A DNA stretch of 64,000 nucleotides. Source: an uncultured Bacteroidia bacterium. Lineage in GTDB: Bacteria > Bacteroidota > Bacteroidia > Bacteroidales > CAJPTX01. Below the pieces are notes generated by a model. That model ran no database searches and was not told the DNA's origin. It saw only the letters and a list, made by a program, of their open reading frames with translations. Of the stretch, positions 57,688 through 64,000 are shown piece by piece (position 1 is the stretch's first letter; the number at the start of each line of letters is the position of its first letter). The stretch covers positions 15,417 to 79,416 of the forward strand of contig CAMXWF010000013.1 of assembly GCA_947252645.1 (NCBI GenBank), read 5' to 3'. Position numbers and translations under genes: made by a program.

Positions 57688-58878
57688 CTATCGTCCCTGC
57701 TTGCCCTTTTTGTAGAGGAAGCACATGTGCGCCGGGATATCGCCCGTATTGGTCTCCCACAGGTGGTGCCCAGCCCCATCGTAGCAGTGGAGCGTGCCGC
57801 TGCTCACGTAGTTGAAGGCATCCGTCACGAAGCGGTAGCGCAATACGGGGTGCACCTGGATGCCATAGGGGTGCTTGTACTTGTGCGACGCATCGATAAT
57901 CCTGGCATCCTCTATCACCTCGCCCGTGCGGGTGTCCACTGCGAAGAAGCCGTAGGGCAGGAAGCCGCCCTTGATGTAGCTATAGTCCTCGCCGTAGCAG
58001 AAGAGCGTATCCTCGCAGATGCGCATATTCGTAACCACCCGATCGATGGTGTCGGCCACATGGTAGCCGAGGATCGATTCATCCTTGTCCAAGCGGAAAA
58101 GACGGCTCGGCAAATGGTGGTAATCGCCCCGCGACGTCACCCACAAATGCCCATACGCATCGGCCTGGCAGCGGAAAAGGTTATTCTGTATGGTGATCTT
58201 CCCCAAATGCTCCATGGCTCCCTCACCCCGCAGGGCGATGACAGAGACCGAGTTGTCGTACTTGTCGGGGTCGTAGCCGCCCGAATTGGCCACGTAGATT
58301 TTGTCTCCCACTATGCAGAGCTCATCCGGCTGATAGCCCACTTGGCAGCGGGCAATGATCTTCATGGTGCGCACATCGAAGGACACCACCTCGCCGAGCT
58401 GCTGCTCCGACTGCGGGCCTAGCTTCACCTTGCCCACGTAGCTGCTCACGTAGGCTATGGAGTCCTTGAACTTGATGTAGCGGCAGTTGGGGATGTCCAC
58501 CTTGCCGATCCGCTTGCCCGTGCGCGCGTGGAGGATCTCCACCTTGTTGGAGCAGTTGATGACCAGGTAGAGCCGATTGCCATAGATAGCAATGTCGTTG
58601 CCCACATCGCCCAGCTCCTTGACCACCCCTGGGTTGGCCTGGCTGTAGTAATTACGCTTGTACTCCCAGGGATCCTTGGTCATGTCCAAATAATCTAGGG
58701 TGCTCTTGTTGCTCCCCATGTTGCCCTCGTTGAGCAGCCACATCCCCTCCACGTCGCCAGGATCTCCGCCTGCTCCCAGCGTAGTGACTTCCGTAGGCAC
58801 CACTGGATCGCCCTTACGACAGGCCACCAGCGCCAAGCCCAGCACCAGTAGCCACAGGATGAATCTCCACTTCCTCAT
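57688..58878 (-). CDS. btuG: BtuG-like cobalamin-binding beta-propeller lipoprotein
   Basis: 396 residues, lipobox in LVLGLALVAC. Features of the BtuG group: LLNEGNMGSNKSTLDYLD, VVKELGDVGNDIAIYG, LVINCSNKVEIL, PNCRYIKF, VGYQPDELCIVG, YVANSGGYDPDKYDNSVSVI, HPYGIQVHP and GDIPAHMCFL. BtuG is a surface-exposed seven-bladed propeller that binds corrinoids very tightly and passes them to BtuB. The gene lies 23 bp downstream of the BtuB-like receptor and behind the riboswitch. Direct cobalamin binding by this copy is inferred. Confidence 0.9.
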   Translation of the reverse strand: MRKWRFILWLLVLGLALVACRKGDPVVPTEVTTLGAGGDPGDVEGMWLLNEGNMGSNKSTLDYLDMTKDPWEYKRNYYSQANPGVVKELGDVGNDIAIYGNRLYLVINCSNKVEILHARTGKRIGKVDIPNCRYIKFKDSIAYVSSYVGKVKLGPQSEQQLGEVVSFDVRTMKIIARCQVGYQPDELCIVGDKIYVANSGGYDPDKYDNSVSVIALRGEGAMEHLGKITIQNNLFRCQADAYGHLWVTSRGDYHHLPSRLFRLDKDESILGYHVADTIDRVVTNMRICEDTLFCYGEDYSYIKGGFLPYGFFAVDTRTGEVIEDARIIDASHKYKHPYGIQVHPVLRYRFVTDAFNYVSSGTLHCYDGAGHHLWETNTGDIPAHMCFLYKKGKQGR

Positions 58879-58901
58879 AGTCGTATCTCCTATATGATGT
58901 C

Positions 58902-60986
58902 CTAAATTGTGACCCGCACCGTAAGCTTGTAGTTGCGCTTAGGCATGGGGTAGTTGAGTACCACATCGTAGTCCTGCGAGAGCAGATTGCACACGTCGGC
59001 CGCCACCCGGAGGGTGCAGGGCTTCCACTGGTGTTCCCACCAGAGCGTCAGATCGTGCGTATACCAGGGCTGCGTATAGTTGTAGATGATGTTCTCCTGC
59101 TGGTTGTAGCGCTCGCCCACGTAGATGAAGCTATAGTTGAGCCCCAGCTCTCCCCGCCACTCAAGGCCCACAATGGCCGAGCCGCTATGCCAGGGGATGT
59201 AGGGGATCTGGTCGCCGTAGTACTTATCGAAGCTATCGGTGTAGTCCTCCGCCCGCTGCCAGGTATACTGTAGCTTGGAAGTCAAGTGGATACGCTGGGG
59301 CAAGGAGAAGGCCAGCTCGGCCAGCACATCCACGCCCCTGATTTGCACATAGCCCAGATTGAGCATAGTCCAGCGGAACTGCGACCCCCGGGGGTAGGCG
59401 ATGATCTTGTTCCACACCTCGTTGTAGTAGCCATCGACAGAGATAGAGGCGCGGGAAACATAGGCGTGGGGCCAGGTCTTATACCACTCCAGGCCTCCGT
59501 CGTATTGCACAGTATACTCGGGCTGCAAGTTGACATTGCCTATCTCGGTGTAGTAGAGATCGTTGAAGGTGGGCATGCGGAAGGAGTGCTTGTAGAAGGC
59601 CCGCAGGGTGATGCCCAGGGGCGCATAGGGGGTGTAGGAGAAGAACACGCCCGGGGAGTAGGCCTGACGGTTGGGCGGCTCGTAGAAGCGCTTGGTGCGG
59701 TTGTCCACGTAGCTATAGAGGAGAGACGCCTGGAGCTTGATGCCCCACTTGTCGAAGGCCACGGCCGCCGCGGCCTGGTGCTGGTAGCGCAAGGGATAGG
59801 GGAACCCATAGACCACCTCCAGCTTGGCCTCATCGCGCGAGAGCAAAGTGTTATACTGGAAATCGTAGGCACAGGAGGCACTCAGCCAGCTAGTAATGGT
59901 AAACAGATTCGCCAGGGATAGGTAGGCCTCCTGCTGCCGGTAGGAGGTGTTGACCATGAGCTGGGTGGGGTCCAGGTTCGTGTAGTGCATGAAGTCGAAG
60001 GCGTACTTGAAGGCGAACTGGAGACGGTACCAAGGCTCCACGGTGGTACGCAAGATCCCCTGGATGAAGGAATTGCGGTCCCAAAGCCGCTCGCCGCGGC
60101 GCCACACGTTGTTCACAATGGCCCCCGGCATGCCCCGCTCACTGTTGTAGTGGTACAGCCGCACGCGCCAGCTCCCCCGGGGGAGCGTGCCGTAGAGCCC
60201 CAGCTCGGCGCGAATGGCATTGATATCGCCATTCTTGCGCACGGCCGTGGTGTCGTAGGCCACCGAGCCGTCCTGGTTGAAGCGACGATACCGGAACTTA
60301 TACTCCCCCGAGGCATGTAGCCACTCCGCGTTGAGCGCGCAGGAAATCGCCGGGCTGATCTGGTGCTCAAACAGCCCCGACACGCACCCCATGTCAAACG
60401 ACCCTCCTTTGGCCGTTATGCGCACGTTGGTCCTGTGGCCTGGGGCAAAAGTCGGGCGGCGCGTCTCGATGTAGACACTGCCCGCAGAGGCAAAGTCCTT
60501 CGCGGGCTGGAAGATCTCGCTCTTCTGCCCGTTGTACAGCGCAATGCTCTCCACGTTGTCCAGCGAGTACTTGCCCAAGTCCACCTGACCATTCTGCGCA
60601 TTGCCTATCTGGATGCCATCGTAGTAAACGCCTATGTGCTGGCTCCCCATGCTGCGCACATTGATGGTCTTGAGGCCCCCCACGCCCCCGTAGTCCTTGA
60701 GCTGCACCCCCGAGAAGAAGCGGATGGCATCGGCCACCGAAACCGATGAGAGGTTGGCGAGTTCCTTACCCTGCAGCAGCTGCGGCGCTATCACATGCCG
60801 TCGCCGGGATGCCTGTATAGCCACGCTCTCGATGTCGATGAGCGTATCTACCTGCGGGCGAACTCCATCGCCCTGCACTACGCTGTCTCGTAACCCTGCC
60901 CCATAGGTCAACAGCCCACACGGCAGCAACCAACAACAACAAATAAAAAACTTCAATCGTCTGCTGTAGCCCCCATTGCTCGACAC
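58902..60986 (-). CDS. btuB: BtuB-like TonB-dependent cobalamin receptor
   Basis: 694 residues from a GTG start; signal peptide through CWLLPCGLLTYG. The plug contains VSVADAIRFFSGVQLKDYGG, then VNVRSMG-type INVRSMGSQHIGVYYDG and SGSVYI-type ASAGSVYIETRR. The barrel ends with a terminal strand KLTVRVTI. Size and position behind a cobalamin riboswitch and ahead of btuG identify it as the outer-membrane corrinoid transporter driven by TonB. First gene of the five-gene locus. Confidence 0.92.
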   Translation of the reverse strand: MSSNGGYSRRLKFFICCCWLLPCGLLTYGAGLRDSVVQGDGVRPQVDTLIDIESVAIQASRRRHVIAPQLLQGKELANLSSVSVADAIRFFSGVQLKDYGGVGGLKTINVRSMGSQHIGVYYDGIQIGNAQNGQVDLGKYSLDNVESIALYNGQKSEIFQPAKDFASAGSVYIETRRPTFAPGHRTNVRITAKGGSFDMGCVSGLFEHQISPAISCALNAEWLHASGEYKFRYRRFNQDGSVAYDTTAVRKNGDINAIRAELGLYGTLPRGSWRVRLYHYNSERGMPGAIVNNVWRRGERLWDRNSFIQGILRTTVEPWYRLQFAFKYAFDFMHYTNLDPTQLMVNTSYRQQEAYLSLANLFTITSWLSASCAYDFQYNTLLSRDEAKLEVVYGFPYPLRYQHQAAAAVAFDKWGIKLQASLLYSYVDNRTKRFYEPPNRQAYSPGVFFSYTPYAPLGITLRAFYKHSFRMPTFNDLYYTEIGNVNLQPEYTVQYDGGLEWYKTWPHAYVSRASISVDGYYNEVWNKIIAYPRGSQFRWTMLNLGYVQIRGVDVLAELAFSLPQRIHLTSKLQYTWQRAEDYTDSFDKYYGDQIPYIPWHSGSAIVGLEWRGELGLNYSFIYVGERYNQQENIIYNYTQPWYTHDLTLWWEHQWKPCTLRVAADVCNLLSQDYDVVLNYPMPKRNYKLTVRVTI

Positions 60987-61134
60987 CTGCGCACTCCTCC
61001 CTCCTTGTGCCTCCAGATGCCTGTAGCCCGCAGCACCAACCCCTAGGGACAGGGAATCAACGCACGCTGCGTAGCATGCGCCGCACTACGGTACCGCAGA
61101 GCCGCCTGAATCCGCGAGGCGTACACTTGCCAAA

Positions 61135-61305
61135 GCTACGAGCAGGTCTTCTGGCTTGTCCTCAGCCGATGCGCCTTCCCAGGATTGGCTCCCAGTGGCC
61201 CTGCACCAGCCCCTAGATCAGGACTCACAGCAACGGGTCTTGCGCCGGACTCCCACCGGCTTCCCTCTTAGGCCCCCCCACACGGGGAGCAACTCGCAAC
61301 CGCTA
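61135..61305 (-). promoter_or_regulatory. Cobalamin (B12) riboswitch of the btuB operon
   Basis: On the minus strand the leader contains, in order, AGAGGGAAGCCGGTGGGAGT, CCGGCGCAAGACCCGTTGC, GCCACTGGG, CTGGGAAGGCGC and the B12 box AAGCCAGAAGACCTGC (61141-61157). This order and wording are those of cobalamin riboswitches. It ends about 150 bp before btuB. Binding of adenosylcobalamin should switch off expression of the downstream uptake genes. Confidence 0.95.
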
Positions 61306-61313
61306 TAAAGGTA
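61306..61313 (-). promoter_or_regulatory. -7 box (TACCTTTA) driving the riboswitch leader
   Basis: Seven of eight positions of TAnnTTTG on the minus strand, directly before the predicted riboswitch 5' end, a sensible place for transcription start. Confidence 0.5.
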
Positions 61314-61339
61314 GAACAAATCCCCCAAAACATTGTAAG

Positions 61340-61830
61340 TCAGGGGCGGGCAGATAGCACCCGCAAATGCAACTTTGCTGCGACAGCAACGATGCTCAAA
61401 ACACTTCGTTTGGCGTTTTGGACCATAGCTTTTTCCTTGGCCTTGGCCTCGCGGATGAACTCGTAGATGCGCATGGGACCCACCATGGGGATGCCCTGGG
61501 CCCTACAGCGACCCGCGATCTGCTCGGGCGACCACTGGCCCTCCCGGCGGCGCACCCGCTCCTTGCGGATCTCCGCCAGCTGCTGCGCATCCCTGTAGGC
61601 GTAGTTGCCCCGCTCGTGGCGGTTGCGCCTGAGCCCGCGGCAGATGGCCGATTTGCCGCACCCTTGGGCCTTGGCAACCTACACTTACGATTGCCCCTGC
61701 TCGTGCATCGCGGGAATAGTACACCTTGGCGCGCTGAAAATGTGTCCGTGCCCCGTAGTTGGTATGGCACGTAAAAGAAGGCCATAGAGGTGCGGATACG
61801 TTTCCAGCCAGGGAAGGGAGGGGGCAAAAT
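61340..61830 (-). pseudogene. IS30-family transposase remnant
   Basis: On the minus strand, frames encode KAQGCGKSAICRGLRRN (helix-turn-helix region, compare GKSxSTISREIKRN), then NYAYRDAQQLAEIRKERV and QWSPEQIAGRCRAQGIP with MRIYEFI. These are in the right order for the N-terminal half of an IS30 transposase. The DDE catalytic half is absent and at least one frame change is needed. The element is inactive. Confidence 0.75.
61382..61420 (-). repeat. 39-bp dispersed repeat, copy C
   Basis: In frame with the IS30 remnant (VQNAKRSVLSIVAV); aligns gap-free with copies A and B. Confidence 0.6.
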
Positions 61831-61846
61831 GCCCCCTCCCTTTTTT
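61814..61846 (+). terminator. Terminator-like hairpin near the IS30 remnant
   Basis: A 13-bp perfect stem AAGGGAGGGGGCA / TGCCCCCTCCCTT with a 3-nt loop, running into TTTTTT on the plus strand. No plus-strand gene upstream explains it; it may shield the region from outside transcription or belong to the element. Confidence 0.7.
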
Positions 61847-61998
61847 ACTTCCCGCGTATCTTGTTCCCCTTGCGTCGAAGTTGCATTTCTTACTGCAACT
61901 TGCGTAGCAATTCTTGCAATTCAACGCATTCTACAAACTATACAACGCTCTCCGCAAGTGCAGGTGGCGCTTGCGCCACGATGTGCCTTTGGAGCAAC

Positions 61999-62304
61999 CT
62001 ACCTTTTTCTTTTCCCTTTGGACGGGAAATAGCTTTTGAGTGCCTCGTAGTGCGTTTCAAACGCTTGATGCCCTTTGTCAGTGATGTGGCAGGTAGTGAG
62101 CGGGCGGTTGTTTTCAAAGCGTTTTTCTATAGTGATGTACCCTGCTGCCTCGAGCTTGCTGAGCTGCGCACTCAGGTTGCCCGCGGTGGCACCGATGGCT
62201 TCTCGCAGGTAGGTGAAGTCTGCGCTCTCCTCCTCGTGCAGCACGCTCATGGCAGCCAACCTGACCTCGGTCATGAGCAGGGGGTCTGTTGCCTTAAAAT
62301 CCAT
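61999..62304 (-). CDS. Winged-helix transcriptional regulator
   Basis: 101 residues from the ATG at 62304 (a GTG two codons upstream is possible). The sequence TEVRLAAMSVLHEEESADFT, YLREAIGATAGNLSAQLSKL (recognition helix) and a beta-wing YITIEKRFENNRPLTTCHI match the small MarR/HTH_34-type winged-helix regulators. It is 15 bp downstream of a membrane protein gene, a frequent Bacteroidetes pairing. It probably represses its own operon. Confidence 0.88.
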   Translation of the reverse strand: MDFKATDPLLMTEVRLAAMSVLHEEESADFTYLREAIGATAGNLSAQLSKLEAAGYITIEKRFENNRPLTTCHITDKGHQAFETHYEALKSYFPSKGKRKR

Positions 62305-62319
62305 ACTCACCCACTTTTT

Positions 62320-62880
62320 CTAGCGACTAGCGCGCAGCCAATGGCCCAGCACTATCATAGGTAGCGCGCCCAAGACGGCAAACTCCAGCCCTATCCACTG
62401 CGTTGACAGGTAGACGTAGAGCGGCGCAATGAGGGCCAGCGGTAGCGCCATCCAGCTAATAGCTTTCAGCCGTAGTATGCTTCCCGTGAGGGCAAACCCC
62501 ACCGCGAGCACCGAGGCCACCACGGGCGGCGCGTAGTGCCCTAATACCGCTGCAAAGCCAGCCGCACAGCCAGCCCACTGCCAGAGAGCAGCTACTATGC
62601 TGTCGATACGGCTATGGCTTTCTTGCTTCTTAGACCGCTTGCGGCCGAGGGCATAGGCCAATGGAAAGCCTGGCACTATCATGGCAAGCCAAATGAAGTG
62701 CCCGCGCATGTTGTGTAGGAGGCAGGTCACTATGAATACTGCCACTGAGACGGCCAGCAGCCAGTAGCCCCAGAACAAGGTTGGGGTCGCCATGATGCGT
62801 TTGAACCGACTCCGCGACGCTGCCACCATGGAGTCTACCACAGCCAGCTGCTCGTTGATTGTTAGCTCTTTTGTTTCCAT
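62320..62880 (-). CDS. Multi-pass membrane protein paired with a winged-helix regulator
   Basis: 186 residues. A soluble N-terminal ~35 residues (NEQLAVVDSMVAASRSRFKR) precede about five membrane helices in two blocks separated by a charged loop (GRKRSKKQESHSR). Not a named family to me. Location inner membrane. First gene of a two-gene unit with the regulator, driven by a strong promoter. Confidence 0.8.
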   Translation of the reverse strand: METKELTINEQLAVVDSMVAASRSRFKRIMATPTLFWGYWLLAVSVAVFIVTCLLHNMRGHFIWLAMIVPGFPLAYALGRKRSKKQESHSRIDSIVAALWQWAGCAAGFAAVLGHYAPPVVASVLAVGFALTGSILRLKAISWMALPLALIAPLYVYLSTQWIGLEFAVLGALPMIVLGHWLRASR

Positions 62881-62914
62881 GCTATTTACCGTACGTTACT
62901 GATTAAACATGTTG

Positions 62915-62946
62915 CAAAAGTAGAGAGATTTGCGCTATAAACCAAA
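62915..62946 (-). promoter_or_regulatory. Promoter of the membrane protein/regulator operon
   Basis: Minus strand TTTG (62946-62943), 20 bp spacer, TACTTTTG (62922-62915): exact match to both Bacteroidetes promoter elements, 35 bp before the ATG. Confidence 0.85.
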
Positions 62947-63576
62947 CTGCAAGACAAAGAAGACGGTGAATCGGTGCATAATCAGCTGAAAATCAGCGAT
63001 CAGTAGCGCACTAACGTACATGACCTAACCCACATTGCGCAATGCATGTGACAACGCAAACAGCCGCTACATTGGCAACGGCAAAGTGGCCGCCTTCGCC
63101 ACGAACCTGGAGAGGCTCTACTTCTACCATTCTCAAAAACGCTAAAAGATCCCCACAATAGAGGATTCCCTAGTGCTTCGCTACCTCTTTACGCAGGCCT
63201 ATCATCACTAGGCGAAAAGGATTAAGCTACAATTAGCCGTCAGCTAGCAGCATACTGTTCAACGTATAAACCAACAAGCTGCTGCAAAGGCACTATCGCC
63301 GCATCTCGGTAAGCTGCCTACTGCCTACAGGTAGCTAATTTATAGGTACGCCTCACCCCCTCACTGCGGGAGCAGTGCCGCTGTTTACCTTTCTGGAGTG
63401 TTCTCCTTTACAAGGAGGTGAATTTTTATCAACATTCCATGTAGGTTGTCACATGGCAAGTGCCTTATTTGGTCAAGCTCGTCACTCGGTTAGCCCCGTG
63501 GTGCCGTTTCTCTTATTTCCCCCCAACCGCTACGAGACATCGACAGGTTATCACCCAGAGTCCCATAACATAACTA

Positions 63577-63607
63577 TTTGTAAAACTAAATAGTTGCGCT
63601 AGCTTTG
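63577..63607 (+). promoter_or_regulatory. Promoter of the AT-rich terminal gene
   Basis: TTTG (63577-63580), 19-bp spacer, TAGCTTTG (63600-63607): exact match to both elements. It shows that a GTG at 63607 lies inside the -7 box and cannot be the start. Confidence 0.85.
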
Positions 63608-63642
63608 TGCATTTTAGTGACTACGTGGACGATGTTGATTTG

Positions 63643-63900
63643 ATGTCATGGAAAACAAAAGAAAATAAATTATATAGTCGTTTTGTTGAAGAGGAACCGA
63701 CTATCCTTAGTGCAAAAAGGTGGACAACCGCTGGGCATATAAATTTTTGCTACTATCCATCTCCCATAAAAAGAGCGCAACATATTTTTACAGAGTTTAG
63801 CGGCTTAAAATTTCATATTTGGCATGAGGGATTTATGCCTGAATACGAAAGTTACCATACTCTACAGGCTATTGAAGATGACTGGCGCAAACTATTTTGA
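63643..63900 (+). CDS. Small unknown protein, AT-rich
   Basis: 85 residues from the ATG at 63643, chosen because the promoter -7 box covers the only earlier in-frame start. The sequence is well mixed and rich in aromatic residues (AGHINFCYYPSPIKRAQHI, FHIWHEGFMPEYESYHTLQ), which suggests a folded soluble protein. No signal peptide or membrane helix. I do not recognise the family. Its base composition is much more AT-rich than the rest of the window, which points to recent acquisition. Confidence 0.7.
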   Translation: MSWKTKENKLYSRFVEEEPTILSAKRWTTAGHINFCYYPSPIKRAQHIFTEFSGLKFHIWHEGFMPEYESYHTLQAIEDDWRKLF

Positions 63901-64000
63901 TTCTTGGACAGATAGATAACAATGCTTGTTTATCAGGAAGATAGCAAAGCCAGCCGAGCCAGTCAACGGTCAAGATGAGCGGAGTTAGAAGAACGGAAAA

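Larger units (their letters stand above)
60987..61998. other. Region between btuB and the small regulator gene
   Basis: About 1 kb with no intact gene. It carries the riboswitch leader of btuB, the third 39-bp repeat, an IS30-family remnant on the minus strand and a plus-strand terminator-like hairpin. Confidence 0.7.
62881..63642. other. Intergenic region with divergent promoters and a coding fragment
   Basis: About 760 bp. It holds the promoter of the membrane-protein operon on the left and of the terminal gene on the right. A short plus-strand open stretch at 63029-63145 (NSRYIGNGKVAAFATNLERL) looks protein-like but has no start and may be debris of a lost gene. Nothing else is recognised. 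Confidence 0.6.

Noticed and set aside
61367..61774. 135-codon plus-strand open frame
   Set aside because: Antisense of the IS30 remnant.
63375..63593. 72-codon plus-strand open frame
   Set aside because: Odd composition, no start signal and it overlaps the promoter of the next gene.

Overview
The window looks like a stretch of a GC-rich Bacteroidales chromosome, probably Porphyromonadaceae-like. Evidence for this: a SusC/SusD pair, proteins ending in type IX secretion (T9SS) sorting domains, the DUF4270 and DUF4296 lipoproteins, a BtuB/BtuG-type cobalamin uptake locus, and promoters of the TTTG-N19/20-TAnnTTTG type. No rRNA, tRNA or CRISPR was seen. Species cannot be named from the sequence alone.

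Layout. 1-4.7 kb (minus strand): M16 peptidase, TGS-type nucleoside kinase and the first codons of dihydrofolate reductase. 4.8-10.5 kb (plus): SusC, SusD and a third lipoprotein. 10.6-14.7 kb (plus): a short glycogen-synthase-like protein, a DUF4270 lipoprotein and glmS, ending at a bidirectional terminator. 14.8-17.4 kb (minus): M20 amidohydrolase and a 14-TM MFS exporter. 17.6-19.7 kb (plus): ParA with a small partner, then a zinc-ribbon/CD225 membrane protein and a DUF2752 protein. 19.9-26.3 kb (minus): an OmpL47-like secreted protein, a TPR/SpoIIE phosphatase, arginine deiminase and metK. 26.9-27.7 kb (plus): rfbA. 27.9-35.2 kb (minus): serpin, dnaX (its tau C-terminus lies in the -1 frame), a GAF/PAS sensor, an amidohydrolase and a DUF4296 lipoprotein.

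35.5-61.3 kb (minus) is the surface/accessory part. It begins with a ~3,330-residue subtilisin-like T9SS protein. A sugar transferase and a frameshifted DegT aminotransferase follow, and then a five-gene locus headed by a cobalamin riboswitch: BtuB-like receptor, BtuG-like propeller lipoprotein, an EF-hand-type surface lipoprotein, and two T9SS-exported proteins. These two combine a BtuG-like propeller with InlB-type B-repeats; one also carries the EF-hand surface domain. They share a virtually identical ~0.85 kb 3' end. Decayed IS30-type copies lie at both edges (about 45.8-46.1 and 61.3-61.8 kb). A small membrane-protein/regulator operon (62-62.9 kb) and an AT-rich unknown gene (63.6-63.9 kb) close the window.

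Main hypothesis: the 48.3-61.3 kb locus is a cobalamin-regulated surface capture system. In it, the usual lipid-anchored binding proteins are supplemented by T9SS-exported fusion proteins with long repeat stalks.
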